Assembly: GCA_032622095.1 (NCBI GenBank) | Contig: CP136064.1 | Location: 169,950,310-170,014,309 of the forward strand | Length of the DNA stretch: 64,000 nucleotides | Direction: 5' to 3' | Source of the DNA: Siphonodentalium dalli | Taxonomy: Eukaryota; Mollusca; Scaphopoda; Gadilida; Siphonodentaliidae | Shown: positions 46,055 to 59,509 of the stretch, piece after piece | Position numbering within the stretch: the stretch's first letter is position 1 | Layout: each line of letters begins with the position of its first letter | The notes under the pieces: model-generated | Told to the model about the DNA's origin: nothing | Databases searched by the model: none | What the model saw: the letters and a program-made list of their open reading frames with translations, nothing else | Made by a program: the position numbers and the translations under genes

Positions 46055-49000
46055 CGCCATTTTATGGCTCCAGTCATAAATTCAATTTATATCAAATTAT
46101 TAACTTTTAAATTATTAAATTTTAAGATAGCCTATTAACTCGAGCGTTTACAGAATACATCTTCGACTCAAATTACTTATGTTTCTATATATTATCGATA
46201 TTAGATCGTTGTTGTCACCGGAAATTTAATGAAAATGGCGTACATTACCCCTTTAAGCTTTATCTTTTAAGAGTGCTTTTGGGTTTTTCAGCTATCTTAC
46301 CTCAAGTATAAATTAAAATGCTTTTTATGATGTACATAGGTTACTGGCGATTAGTAATGTTTCAGCTTGACGGGAGCTCTATGAGAGTGTATATGAATTA
46401 TGCTTACTAGTATGGATGTTTCCTGATAAAACAATTTTGAAGAAAAAAATTAATTTCCGATGCCCCTACTTTTTTTACGACTTTTTGAAAAAGGTTATGT
46501 GCGGTTTTGAAATTTCATTTCGATTTTTGTATGGTTTCGGTTTTGGATACGGTTTTAATTAAATTTTCTCAATCCAATTTGATGGTCCCCATATAATGAG
46601 ATTCCAACAACAGTTATCAGAATTGATTAATTGCCCAAAAATAATGCTAACCACTCTTCTATAGTATATGCATTCGTTAAGGTGAACATCCATACCAATT
46701 TTCATTGAGATTATTTAACTTATAGACAGAGAAGAATAACTTAACATAATACCAAATTTCCAATAAATCTGACACTATATGGTTGAGATATCTTGACAAC
46801 CATCATTTCCAGTTAAACAAAGGATACCTTTGGAACATAAAATATGAACAATTCGCCCCTCTTGTGACAATACTGCTGACATCAAACCTGAAATACTGAA
46901 ATTCATTGTGAAACGATAAGCCATGCCTGAGATATCTGCAAATCATTATTTCTAGATAAACAATAAAGGATAGAATATAAAGTCTAGAACAGGAAATGCA
47001 AATGTCATTGGGACATATTTTGATACTACTCCTGATGGCGAACCTTCATAAATTAAAATTGCCCCAGTTGAGTCTTGGGACAGAATGTATTGTTTAACCA
47101 TCAGATCCGTTGGAAATAAACTCAAAGTGTTCCACTCATTTTGCTTTTACTTATATATATACTCTTAAGATCAGTTCAGGTACATCCTGAATTTAACTAT
47201 TATATATCTATATAAGTTATATTTAACTCTTGATTCTGACAGTGCTAAATCCACATTTTCTCTTTTTGGAGGAAACTTTGGAATTGTGCATCACAGGGCA
47301 CAATCAAATTGCATAGTACAGCATTGCTGTAAATGAAAAGTCTCCAGATAAAATGATGATCCAGTGGTGATGCAATCTCACTGAAAACTTCAAATTGCAC
47401 ATGCTGTCTGCCAAAGGGTTCCAAATGGGGACTGATTTTCCTGAATAATTTTAGAGCAGTGCATGTTTAGCACAATACAGTTTTATGCGAAAAGCCACAC
47501 CTACCATGCCTGATAGATTGTTGTAGCACGTCCGGACCAGATATTGGATTGTACCAGGCAACATTGGATAGCTATATAGTTTTATGACGAGCCTCACACG
47601 CCCTTTCCTGGACTTTGCCATTTTATACCAAAATGCCTGGCACTGCTCGTGTTGAGCTTGACATATTAAACAGGCCCAACTAATGTGGTCTATATCTTGT
47701 TGATTATTCCCTGCTTGAATGAACCAAATGCATACGAACATATATTCATCATAATGCTTTCAATTTCATTACATCGTGCAATTCAAAATTTAACTCAACA
47801 TTGACTGACACATCTTTCCATAGCAGTTAAAATTCCCTGTTTCTGTGTGAACAATATTTGATCACGCACTGTGTTTTGGGTTAGTGAGTATTGCAAGAGC
47901 GGATTGCGGAAGGATTGTAATCTCTAACTTAACCAACACAAGCGAGGCTCTATATTTATTACGACTTGGTTAGACATCCAAGTCGTTTACAACATACCAT
48001 TATATAGCATTCGCTAATCTTCGCCTCACAGTATTTGTGCTGAATGAGTCATTGTGCATCACTCGCATAACAAACGGCCACTTTTACAGTGGTTTGCTTA
48101 TCACTATTTACATTCTGTATATAAACAAACACTTGGCTCACAAAAAGTGTTTTGTGGAAAATATCTTATTTATACTATCATTATACTATACAGTATTAGT
48201 ATATTCTTGAGGAAATTTTCTTAACTTGGTAACTGCTATATTTAAATTATGACTTATAACAAAGGCCATCCATGCCTTTAAAGAGACAAGAGAATAATCT
48301 ATTTAAAGGTTATTGGATTGTTGCGTGATATTACTAAATATTCCAGCAATTATCACTGCTTATTACTCCTAAGATGTAAACATGAAAATGGTATTACAAC
48401 CTCTGAAATGTATTGAATAAAATCCATTATTTTTATTTTCTCTTAATGTGTATTGTGAAGAATTTTCACTCATGTTTTCAATGACATTTATTGTTGAAAA
48501 TGTCTTGGCAAAGTTTGTCTGGATTTGTGCCAAAGCCGGGCCTCAATGTCTTGCATTTTTTGCCGTGATGACTCTTGATGAAAAGTCAACATCTGAAATA
48601 TTGTCAGATATGGTCATTGCTGTATCTCTTCCATGAACTTTTCTATATATTTGATAGTGTAAAATATTAATATTTAATGATTCCAGGAAACCAGTCAACT
48701 GGAAGTGCTGTCACTAGGAAATTAACTTTTGTATGAATTTTTATTTATGAATTAGGTCAGTTTATGTGGCTATTTTTAAAACATTACTACATTACTTATT
48801 GAAAATGTTATGATCAAAACACTTCTATGTGAAATATTTGTTTTATGATATGTTTCTCATGTGTTTCTTTGGAATCAGCAGTATAAAAGGTGCCTTTAAA
48901 ACGAGTTTTTTGGTAATTTTGTTGCTGTAGAAAGTGGCAGACTGAAAGCACAAATTATACATGTTTATTTTGATATTTTTATTTTCAGCAATGTCATATG

Positions 49001-50940
49001 TATAATTATCAATAAAATTGTAAACTGACATTGTTTCATGTTGCTTCCTTGATATACTAGAGTAAAGTAAGTTGTACAATTGTAGCCAATTACTTACATA
49101 AACTGGTCAAGTGTATTGTGACGTCACATACAGAGCTAACCTTACTAAATCATGCGAGTCATAATTTACCACAATCACCTTCAAGATCACTCAATATACC
49201 CTACCTGTTGTGTAGACCAAATATTCTCGGCCCACAACAGCTTGGGATATCGGTTGGGCTAATGCTGTTTTGGACCGAGTCATGCCGTTTAATCTTTAAT
49301 GCCCGGACTCTACATGTAAATGTACATTGTTCCTGATTGTTCCCAAATATTTTACTGGACAGAAAGTTAAAAGACAACAAAAATTAATTTATTTCTGGAC
49401 CGATTGGAACAATAGTTTTTCTCTAAATAGCCCGGATGAAATCGGGCACGTCAGCTAGTAATTTATGATTATGATATATTCCAATAGTTATGGGCATTGT
49501 TGACTACGGCATTGAACTATTATATATTGACAATCGATAAACTGCTGGCTGAATAATGCCAATTTATACCCTACATCATCTTAATTAACACACTTCCATT
49601 TTTCTTTTGTATGTAAAATCTTTTGAGTCATACTATTTTTCACTCTCAGTTTTAAATTCACGCACTGATGGGTGAGTGAAAAATTATACTGCGTGAATTT
49701 AAATTTGAGTAAATTATTTTATCTAAGATAACAAAATTATTTGAGAGGACAATTAACAATTTCATCCAAAGAAAGAAAACATACTTACGTTTCTAAAATG
49801 TACATATAAATCAAAATTTGAATCAAGGCAGCCAATTTCAATTTGAATCAGACAAACGATTCCGAATCACATTTTATCAATTACAGGGCCATTTATTAGG
49901 ATATATAGACTACCCGACTACTCTTAATTTTCAGAAAATGATTAGTGCTTCAGCTTAAAGACATAGTATGCACTTGTTCGGGTGTGTGAAACTGATAAGT
50001 TAATGTTCAGGCGGTATGTCAACTGGAGGAATGTAACATTCTACTGACATCGCCGAAAAATCTCAAGCAAATTGACCATATCACTCCATAGAAAACATCG
50101 TCAACGCTCAATTTTAAATATTTACTACTCGATTCGGGACGCATCTATTGGCCATAAACCAAAGAAACCCCGCATATATTGGCATTAAACTAACGAAACC
50201 CATTTTGCCATCGATATTGGTTGCATTTAATTAATATATAAGAATGATGGTATGTGTTGTCAATTTGGATATAATATTTGTAAAAATAATTACTTTGAAC
50301 AAGAATATTCTTCATTTCTATCTGATCACCCTACCGGGGTGTTTCACATCACTTTAAATGATTTGCGCTTCAGAATAAATATTCCCGCTGAATAATTCCT
50401 ATTATTTTTGCTCAGTGTAACTATTTATGCTTCAGCTCAAATAAGGAATAAATGTGAAAAAGGCCTCCCATATAGAATCAGTATAGAATCAGTACATCTA
50501 GAATTTAGATATTGGATTTGGCAGACCATTTGACTGATTGGGTTATTTAGTGAAGCTGCACACAATGCACACTATTCATTTATTATATACATCAGTCATA
50601 TTGGTCGGTACATTAATATATAATTACCTAATCGTTACTACATGCACCAATGAGTAATATTTTTGGGAAATCTAATAAAATACTTGAATCGATATTCGAT
50701 ATAAAAGTTTATTGTTCTACACAACCACGCCCACACTAGCTTTTTAAAGACGCATCCAAACGTTAGGATTTGGACGTGAATGATATCAATCTACCAACTC
50801 AAATCCATTTTTGATATTTTCCCTGCAAATGTTCCACGCAATCAGCTCCAACAACGGCTATTCTCAATTGTTTAACATGTTTCGTTCAGCGACATTGACA
50901 CTTATCACATTGCGTATGATCAGAGAACCCTGAATTTCCT
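46055..50940. other. Long AT-rich stretch without a recognisable gene
   Basis: About 4.9 kb. It contains a piece of the dispersed repeat family shared with 14985-15110 (46583-46690), and sequence resembling ageing transposon tails (46700-47150; 49400-49460). A small inverted repeat at about 49637-49711 has TTTTCACTC…GAGTGAAAA and GTTTTAAATTCACGCA / TGCGTGAATTTAAAT. Open frames (47451-47741 minus, 48448-48636 plus, 49118-49336 plus) show no domain. No gene is supported. Confidence 0.45.
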
Positions 50941-50968
50941 CGAAGCGACGCTAAGAAAACATACCAAG

Positions 50969-51121
50969 ATGGCGGCAATTGGGATTAAATCAAGATACTC
51001 ATTTCGATATTCAAACGTGTGCGTATTAGATGGTACATGCGTGCCTGCGTTTGACCATAACCTAGTGCCCGGTGTTATTCTTTTGAATGGAAATCAGGCT
51101 CGACTGTTGTTGTTAGATTGG
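50969..51121 (+). CDS. Possible first coding exon of a host gene (weak)
   Basis: CCAAGATGGCGGC gives an ATG in good initiator context; AAGATGGCGGC is also the YY1-type motif common around animal transcription starts. The frame encodes about 51 residues (MAAIGIKSRYSFRYS…, ending …RLLLLDW). TTAGATTG followed by GTAAAGG is an acceptable splice donor just before the in-frame TAA. No downstream exon could be assigned, and the peptide is not recognised. It may be a chance frame. Confidence 0.25.
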
Positions 51122-52271
51122 TAAAGGGATTGTCGGGTAAGATTTTATGTTTGAACTATGTCTGAGATCAATGCACTTTTATATACTAGAATTTGCGCAT
51201 CAGGAGCGCGAGGAAATCGCACGTCATGTTGGTTTAAAGTTGACACGCAACGGACTCTATTGTTCGACAAACATTTGAGACACATTTTGTGTAAATTAGA
51301 CTTTGTGCATGCAGGAATATATAAAATATTATAATACCACTGGTTTGTTTGTTGCAGAAAACAAAGATCATTAGCTAGAACTTGTATTATTTATTTTCGG
51401 TTTATCGAAACATATCCGGCAGATGCAATATAATTCATGTTGAATTGTTGCGTGCATGACCACAATAGAAGTATCTAGCTCAATCTTTGTATGGTGGATT
51501 CCTTGAAAACACTATTTATTTTTCTGAGAAATGTATAGGTCTAATTGTGGGAACACAGATTATTAAACTGTCGTCTTAACTAACTCAATTTCATTAGAAC
51601 AAGCGCTCTCATTCGGAATTCCATCAGTATTTTTCTGATTCTGGAATTGTGACATTAAATTTTGACCTCTGACATTTCCTATAAACAGAAAATAGTAGTT
51701 CCGGGAATCTTGATTTGTCAGTGCTGTGTACTCGCTACTCAATCGCTAAATACAAACCCCACAACCGCTGAATACAAACCGCTCAACATATATCAATCAA
51801 CTTGTTGAGTAGACATTTTATCCAATTAAATTTATGGTGTATAAAAAGCACCATGGTACTACCACGGTAAATTGATATTTACCATGTTTTACAATGGAAC
51901 TCTACTAGGGTACTCTATCGTGTTACTGTTGGTACTACCTTGGTAGTCGCAACCGGTGGTGGATATATCTGCTCGGACGGACAAAAAAACATTTCCAGAT
52001 AAACAAAGATGAATAACTCAATATAAATAGAAAAAAATGATTGAATACTCCGCCGAATACCCTCATAGTAGTGAACATCCATACCAAATGCTATTCAGAT
52101 TCGACTAGTTTCTGATATATATGCACGGATAGACGGACGAAAAACGGAGGGATAGATGTCTGGACGGACGGACGAGGTTAATCCAGTATACATCCATTCT
52201 ATTCGAGAGTGTGGGTATAATTAAACTGGTGCAAATCAACGATGCATCTAAAGTACAATGCCTTATGGGAC
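51122..52271. other. Non-coding DNA
   Basis: AT-rich. Around 52060-52185 there is a repeat-like stretch ending in GGACGGACGGACGAGG-type short repeats, similar in style to dispersed repeats at 55650-56030. No gene. Confidence 0.45.
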
Positions 52272-52620
52272 GTTAAGATTGTCAAGTCAGTGATTTCAAA
52301 TACAAATGTATTATTCATGTCACAGAAATCCTAAGACAATACCCAGTATCAAATGCAAAAGTGGAACGAGTATTTTTTTGCTCTAAATTTAGTTAAGCCG
52401 GATTGGCGATGGAGCGCTATGCTGGACAATCATATAAGAATTGACCTAGATTCACTCGTTCGATTCAAAACCAATTTCAGGAAAGTTCTTTGCAAAAAGA
52501 AGGCACCAAATGTTATGTCTTGTGGACCAAGGAAGAGAACCAAACTAAATTTGGACTGGGAGTCTACGTGCAGTGTTGCTGATACTCACGAAGGACATCA
52601 AGCCAAGTATGGAAGTTGAC
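52272..52620 (+). pseudogene. hAT transposase C-terminal fragment (frameshifted)
   Basis: One frame reads …IIHVTEILRQYPVSNAKVERVF up to about 52373. After a frameshift in a T run, the next frame continues ALNLVKPDWRWSAMLDNHIRI (to about 52445) and on to a stop at 52619. The PVSNAxVERVFS and later DNxIRI pattern is the conserved C-terminal dimerisation segment (Dimer_Tnp_hAT) of hAT-superfamily transposases. The catalytic RNase H core and BED finger are absent. The frameshift and missing upstream domain show a dead relic. Downstream residues (a lysine-rich stretch, then RKRTKLNLDWES) are not typical of the core family. Confidence 0.55.
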
Positions 52621-52720
52621 AACAAGAGTGGGTTTTCTAAAACGGGAATATTTCTCTTATCGATAGAACAAGCCATCTGCCAATTCATGTAATGATTCGG
52701 TTTACGTAGCACGTCTAGCA

Positions 52721-52936
52721 GTGGTGTTTCAAAGAGATCATCTGATTCAATTGTACGAAAAGTTCCGCTTCAAAGAAACTGAAAATGGGCCCACTAAAAA
52801 GAAGAGGAAGTTGTCTGTTCCATCTGGACGTTCCCGACATATGCCATCCGATGATGAAACATATTCCGATGAAACAGGTAGTGACAGCAGTTCCGATGAT
52901 ATCGAGTCACAAGCTAACACTGTCGAACCAGAATAA
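52721..52936 (+). pseudogene. Open frame with nuclear-localisation-like and acidic stretches, linked to the hAT relic
   Basis: 71 residues: a short hydrophobic/charged start (…HLIQLYEKFRFKE…), a basic KKKRKL cluster like a nuclear-localisation signal, then a Ser/Asp-rich acidic tail (DDETYSDETGSDSSSDD). It lies 100 bases after the hAT fragment on the same strand. It may be the C-terminal extension of that transposase-derived protein or an unrelated exon. Not recognised. Confidence 0.25.
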
Positions 52937-55900
52937 ACGGGTTCCTCTGAAGATAGTGAAAGCGAAAGGATTGGTAAATACGTGGACCGACCACAACACA
53001 AAGGATATTTCATACTTGTGATCGGTCCTACTAAAAGCGAGAGGGCAAGTCGCTAGCTGTAGCGGAAATGAATATATGAACCCATATCCAACCTGGTAAA
53101 TAATGAGCAAATGATTATGAAATGTTACATACATTATTGAGATGCTATGAGATCAATAGATGATAGCTATCAATTTGAACGCGTGTTGATGAGAAACATT
53201 ACCACCTGTATACAGACATATCTGATGTTTCTGATTCTCAAGTTGTTGGTATTGTAGAAAATCAACGACGTGATCTACAGAAGTTAAATGTAAATACAAA
53301 CCAGTGGTCATAGACTATTCCGTCATCGGACATCTACTCCGGCTATGCCCGTATAGGTCATACTAAACCAGTTCATAACCTGGAAAGTTTTTTTATGCTA
53401 TTGACAGGGAAGTTTATAACATTGGAAAACAAAACAGTGCATGTAAATATATTTCTGAGTTAATATATGTCCATTAATAATGTATTTTACAGTAAGTGAA
53501 GGTCCTAGCCCGAGACGAAATGATTTATGTGACATCGTTTAGCCGATTAATTCGCTTATAATCGCGGAAATTCTGCTGGGAAATAATTAAATGTTTATTT
53601 TGATATCGACGCGCAAACTTTAAAAGGGACACATATTTGTTCTATTTTTATAAGACCGTTCAGGCGATATCAGATAGAGATTGTTAGAGTGCTCCAATTG
53701 CTACGCACCGAACGTCAAATGTATAATTGTTTGTCTGTATTGTTACATTCTATATTTACAAGCGATCGAGTATATTTAACGTTTATTTGTGACAAAATTA
53801 CACAATAGGATTTCTGGTCTGTCAACAGTAACCACTTTTCAATGTAAGGCTGGAGAAGCATTGCTTCATCATCATCCCATTCTAAATTATGTTGAGTTGA
53901 ATAGCCGAAAGCGAGAATGCTGTCAGCCAAAGCGACTTTGCATTCTATACAATGAGTAACGGGAAGCAGATTATCAAGAATTACTCTTATAGATATGCGC
54001 TAAACAGTGAAGGGGCCAACGAAAGACATTGGTCTTCGTGGATCCACATGCAAAGGACTCAATTGTTGGGATGCTCATTCTCATATTGTCCAGGGAAACT
54101 AAACTGCAACAGAAGTTGTGGAGGTTATGGAACTTGTCATACAGGTAAAATTAGACCAAGTCAACAGCCAATGATTGAAATATATATATATATATTCAGA
54201 AAACAGTTAACACAATCATTTTAATACAATGGTAAAATTCACGCCAAATGATGTGATCAGAAAACATTGAAGGGTGGCAATAACCAAGATTTAGTGACCC
54301 GAGTGCATTGTCAGTGAAAAGGGCAACTCGTACCTCTTGCAAACAGTAGCGGATCCAACCATGATTCGAACACAGGTTCTTCAGTCACCCAAGTCTGGTT
54401 GTGATCAAGCAACCATAACTGACGTTATCATCTGGAAACTAAGAAAACTTAATTTTCTGTGTAGAAAAAGCCCCAAAACTCTTGCAAAAATTATCGGACC
54501 GAACCGCGATTCAAACTTAGGCTGTAATTTTCGCTTATAAACGCGTACATAAAATTTCATTCATTGACACTGAAGCCATCATTCGAAAATTAAATTGATA
54601 CATGTAGTACAAAAGATCATCTAATTTGGCATGACATATCTATAACACAATTAAATTACTATTATTTTACTTAGAGTTGATACGAACAAATGATCTTGTG
54701 TTGACATGACAATTTCTAAAAAAAAAACCCATTAAATTAGTACAATAAATATTCAAGCACCAACTGTTTATCAGATATGGCATCGAACATATATAAAATA
54801 ATTAAACTAACATATGGACATTAAATATTTGAGGATTAATATTTAATGTTCATCAGATATATAAATGAATTATAATAAATTGCAGGTTCAAACATTTGCA
54901 CATTTTCCATTACCATTTATAACTTTAAATGGTAGGCGTTGTCAGACACCCTGATATTATTCAAAATAAATATTATGGAAAACTTAATCAGAGTGCATTC
55001 CTTATGACCAGGTCCCTGGGTTGGCAGGCAAAAGACCATTTTGATTATATATCAATATTTAAAAATTCTAAATATTTCAGAAATGGTGTGAATGCCTGAA
55101 TCTCCAACCAGGTACTGATTAGAGAAAATTATCTATAGAAATAGTCGATATATTTGTTCATCATACAGAAGATTTCAATTACATAGATAATTGGCCACAT
55201 GGAACCGATTTCCATTGGAGTATGAACCACTATATTTTATCAGTTAGGTAGATGAAGTTGAAACTCAACTACTACTCTTTTGCAGATTGCTTGAAAAATA
55301 TCCACTCAGGTTTGCAAATGCATAACTGTTTTGTAAGGGTAGTGTGAAAAATTATTATCTCAAATATATACCAATGGAATATTGAAGTAATTGGTCAGCA
55401 CGTCTCACCAACAGTGGCACTTGCGCCATAATCAAGGCCAATTGCAATTGCTGACAGAACGAAGCATTCAATAATTTCCATAAGGAGTAGTGGGGCCAAA
55501 CCATATGAAGTTTATAGGCGCCAGTTGGCTGAAGTAGATGATAATCTTAATGAGGCTCTCCAATACTGCAGACTGAATCCCATCCGATAGTGAAAAGTGA
55601 AAAATTGCTAATGAATACAGAGAAGAGGTCAGAAATCGAATTATTTTTTTCAAAGGGCATTAACTCTGGACAAAATCGACGGGCATGTCTGGAAAACACT
55701 ACCAACCTGTACTTTCATACGGGCATACCATATATGTATACCAAATATGATGCAGATATTTCCCAATGATTCCAATGAGGTTTTGTGATGATCGGATGAG
55801 GGATGTGGCCTGTAAAGTGTGCCAAAGGATTTAGAGATGCAAAGAGTAAAATCCAAGATGGCTGCCAGCGGCCACGTTTGTTATCGAAATTTTTTCATAT

Positions 55901-57861
55901 TTAATATCTCCCATCTATAGTTTAATACCAAACATGCAAAGACAGCAAATTTTCAAAACATTTCGCCCATAGTTATGTGCTGCAAGGTGTGCCAATGGAT
56001 TCAAATTGTTGGTGGACCGACGGACGACCAATCAATGGCAAAATAGCTCAGACTAGACTGTCAAGTTGAGCTTAAATAGGCGATCGGAGCTAAAAATCGA
56101 ACTTGACCTTTACTTTCATATGGCTGCAGGTATATATTTTTTGGCTAGCGCGGCTGTACACTCGGATCTGAAAATGTGTAAGTTCATGCAATGTGTTGTT
56201 TAACCCCAGATAATTGTTTTAAATGTGACTTAAAGTGCAACTAATAAATTACGCATGTTCACCTCAGCAACGCCGGGTACCGGTACCCCATATAGTTACT
56301 TTATATTGTCTAATATATAATATTCTGACAAAAACAGTGGCTATTCTAGAATCATTATTAGTAAAGTCTTGATTCCGAATCTGTTAAGAGTATTTGACAT
56401 CTGTTAAATGCTTGTTATTAAATCGTAAATATAATCAGCTTAAAATATATTTTCACCCGAAAAACATGGGCCAGTGCCAACACTATATATGTTTATCCCT
56501 ACCAAGGATGATGGCCCCTGCTTAATGACTGCCATAATCTAACACAGAACTGTATCTGGCTGCCCTGCCATTTTTATGCTGACGGGAAAATAGAATGGTT
56601 TTACTATCAAGAAAGGCCTTCAAGCAATCCTAAAAATGTACTATGCAGTCGAAGTGACTGTGACCAACAAAACAGGTACCGTACATAACATATCAAGGGA
56701 ATTTCTACAGAGAAACTGCCTGTCACAAAGATGAACCATTCAGACCGTTAATAATGCAGATGCTGGTGTAAAGGCTTGTCGAGAATTTGAACTCACAGTT
56801 ATTCTCTGTTGATGGCATATTGTTAAGGCCATGGTGGAGAGAATAAAACACGTTACGAATTGACATTGTGCATTCTTATCTCATTATTCTGGGATTCAAG
56901 GCTGTAGCTCGTTCACCGACTGAAGAAACACATGAACATTCGAATCTTTATTTACATAAAGGTATGCTATTTGTATCAATAGTAACTCAAATCAAGACAG
57001 CCAATGACTGTCTGTACACTCACCAGACTGAAGAGACTGTTCAGTTGTCACTTTAATGTCTTCTATAGAATGCACGATTCAAAAATACTTCTTTTTCTTT
57101 AAAGCCATAATTTGTAAAATTAGAAAACAAGATTTGTAAATGTCGTGGATTCCCGTAAAATTAGAAAACAAGAGATTTGTAAATGTCGTGGATTCCCATT
57201 CATTCATTTGTACCGTTGTTCATTCGTTTGTCGAAAATATTATCTCAACATCCCTACTAATGCATGGCAATATTATTTATCTCTCAGTCACCCATTGTTA
57301 TTAGTTATCTCTATAAACAATTGTTATATAAGGAACATTCACACCAAATTTCAGGCGAATCAGTAAGTAGTTTTGGAGGAGCAACATGTATCCTGAACCC
57401 GTTTCGGTACACTAGTAATACAAATGTCACAGTGCCCTTCAAATGCATAATATAACACCGGTATGTAAAATTAAGAAATTGTGTTTGTTAGTATGCCAGT
57501 AACTCGTTTCAAACAATTAAAATGAATTAAGATTCACTCAGAAAGTGAAATAGTGCACGAAATAGTGCAAAGCTCCGATCCTCGTGTTCGTATTTACAAC
57601 TAACAATATATATATAGTATGCATAAACTGGCCATTTCTTTTATGTGCATGTGCATCAACAGTCGAACAGTTCTGCAATTTGGTTAAACATTGGTCCACA
57701 TTTCCATCGTCCGTTATCCTGTACGATATTTCAACGCACATTGTTCATTCAAGCTTCCACGTTATGTCTACGTAATTTAGAAAGAGGTATATAAGACAGG
57801 TTGAAAAATAGAATAACAATTGATATACCGGCACCATATGCTCTGAAAATACGTTCCATGG
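52937..57861. other. Long AT-rich stretch, no firm gene
   Basis: About 4.9 kb. A weak exon-like frame at 53952-54144 encodes a cysteine-containing C-terminal part (GKLNCNRSCGGYGTCHT) and ends at ACAG/GTAAAA. It could be a fragment of an EGF-like cysteine-rich exon, but this is not firm. The stretch 55650-56030 is a dispersed repeat with GTGTGCCAA(A/T)GGATT boxes and a GGACCGACGGACGACC end. The rest holds only short, unrecognised frames. Confidence 0.4.
57117..57197 (+). repeat. Tandem duplication of about 40 bp
   Basis: AAAATTAGAAAACAAG…GTCGTGGATTCCC occurs twice back to back (57117-57156 and 57157-57197). The second copy has 2 extra bases (AGAG). Confidence 0.85.
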
Positions 57862-58550
57862 ATGGTCACAGCCATTTTCGTTCAGTTTTCAATTTTTCGC
57901 ATGAAAGTGAAACAAACGCTCTGTATTGCTACCATATCAGACAGACAAGCTATCGAGAGAGGTGAGTTTCAAACAAAACTTGACGCCTTGAAGAGAAAAA
58001 CGGACAATCAAATCAAGGAATGTCAGAAACAGCAAGCACAATCGTTTGAACTACAGAAAACTGAGATAAAGCAATTACAAGAAAAGTTAGAAATGAACAT
58101 AAACGAGACATTGAAAAGTGTTAGAAAACACAAAAACATCGTAGAAAACAGAAACAACAACACCATAGTAGCAAACATACCGAGGGATCAACCGTAGAAG
58201 CAGATCTGACTCAAATATCAAAAACAGTAATAAAAATGACAAAATGTGAGGCGACTGAAGTACTGTCATACCAGCGGATTGGTCACAAAACTGAAAACAA
58301 ACATCGACCAGTGAAATTGATATTAAATTCTAAACATTCACGAGACCAAATGATACAAGAACCGATTTTATTCAATAAAAAAGAAATCGGAGTAAATGGA
58401 CAACTAAAAATATATTTCAATCGAGAGTATTCAAGAAAGGAAATAGAAGAACTTTATAAACTCAAAGTTGAACTAGAAAAAAAGAAGAGAAAAAATGAAC
58501 CAACAAAAAGATTTTTTATCCAAGACATGGACATTGTCGAATGTCGATGA
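57862..58550 (+). pseudogene. LINE ORF1-like (L1-type RNA-binding protein) relic
   Basis: Two adjacent frames form one broken gene. 57862-58197 encodes a long charged coiled coil (QTKLDALKRKTDNQIKECQ…). After a frameshift near 58195, the second frame (58236-58550, readable back to about 58160) has the order RIGHKTENKHRPVKLIL, then a lysine-rich IYFNREYSRKEIEELYKLK segment. Coiled coil followed by an RRM-like and a basic C-terminal domain is the layout of L1-type ORF1 proteins, which coat LINE RNA. No reverse-transcriptase ORF follows. The call rests on layout and sequence flavour, without a database search. Confidence 0.45.
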
Positions 58551-59006
58551 CTTACTAACTATTGTGACAAATTGAAAATTGTTAATGTTCACATTGTAAA
58601 ATTGGAATAAGGGTCCATTCGACTCTGTCTCCCAATTAATTGATTACAAATAAATGTATTATCATTAGTACAGAAACAAAAAAGTCGCAAGACTTGTTCC
58701 AAGAACATGATGATGATCAGGAATAGACTAATACGGAACGCTCTTTTCGGTTCCATGCCGTGCCAATCAATGGCTGTTTTTGTTTTGTTTCGGAAGCGGA
58801 TATTATTAGGTGCATTTCGGAGCGATAACCACAAAGTGGCTTTAAATTGTTAACATTTTGATTTCCCATTTTTGAGTTCAATTCAGTTCAGTGGATTTTG
58901 TATGCTCTGTGGCAAGTTTACGACTTGTAAATTACTTACTTTTGATAATTTGGTTCACGATGATTAACTCTGGTTTGTTTTATTCCACAGGAGCTGAATT
59001 GCACTT
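58551..59006. other. Non-coding DNA
   Basis: No gene recognised between the first ORF1-like relic and the hAT-type MITE. The 246-base open frame on the minus strand (58589-58834) has no domain. Confidence 0.45.
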
Positions 59007-59014
59007 GTTGACTA

Positions 59015-59120
59015 CACAGGTCCCTGGCACAATAGACCCCAACCACCCATAGACATATCTATAAGTCTTATATAATTATATGTCTTTGGGTGGTTGGGTC
59101 TATTGTGCCAGGGACCTGTG
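59015..59120. mobile_element. hAT-type MITE (106 bp) with perfect 8-bp target duplication
   Basis: The ends read CACAGGTCCCTGGCACAATA inward on both strands. The arms pair over about 44 bases with one or two mismatches around a short AT-rich loop (TATAAGTCTTATATAATT region). GTTGACTA flanks it exactly (59007-59014 and 59121-59128). An 8-bp target duplication and a CA…TG end fit the hAT superfamily. A hAT transposase relic lies about 6.6 kb to the left but is too broken to be a source. Confidence 0.8.
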
Positions 59121-59128
59121 GTTGACTA

Positions 59129-59509
59129 CTGTTGCAGATGAGCTGCAATAGCTGGAGTAATGTGAATGTGCGGGCCTATCTGTGCTTTGGTATCTTTTTC
59201 TTCGAGTGGTTGACGTATAGTAGGCCTATATGGTTCCTGCTCGAGGTGGTTGGAGTGTAGTCACCTTGAATTTTGAGGGTAATTTTCGGGCAATAAATTA
59301 TGTGTGTACGCAAATCTAGTGTCTAAAATTACATTCTTGTTCTCTGAAAGTAAACCGGTATACATTGTGAAAACCACAAAAACTACAGAAAGTGCAATTT
59401 CTTCATACGACGTGGCAGGTAGGCTCGTGCCTCTCCTATTTTCGTGCCAAAAAAAACAAACATAAACAATACAGGATTTTACCCCCAAGTGTGTCAATCG
59501 CAAAATAGT
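59129..59509. other. Flank between MITE and ORF1-like gene
   Basis: No feature recognised. The ORF1 frame is open upstream to 59444, but the first good start codon in context is at 59510. Confidence 0.4.

Noticed and set aside
47451-49336. Short frames in the 46-50 kb stretch
   Set aside because: Length expected by chance in AT-rich DNA; no domain and no splice structure.
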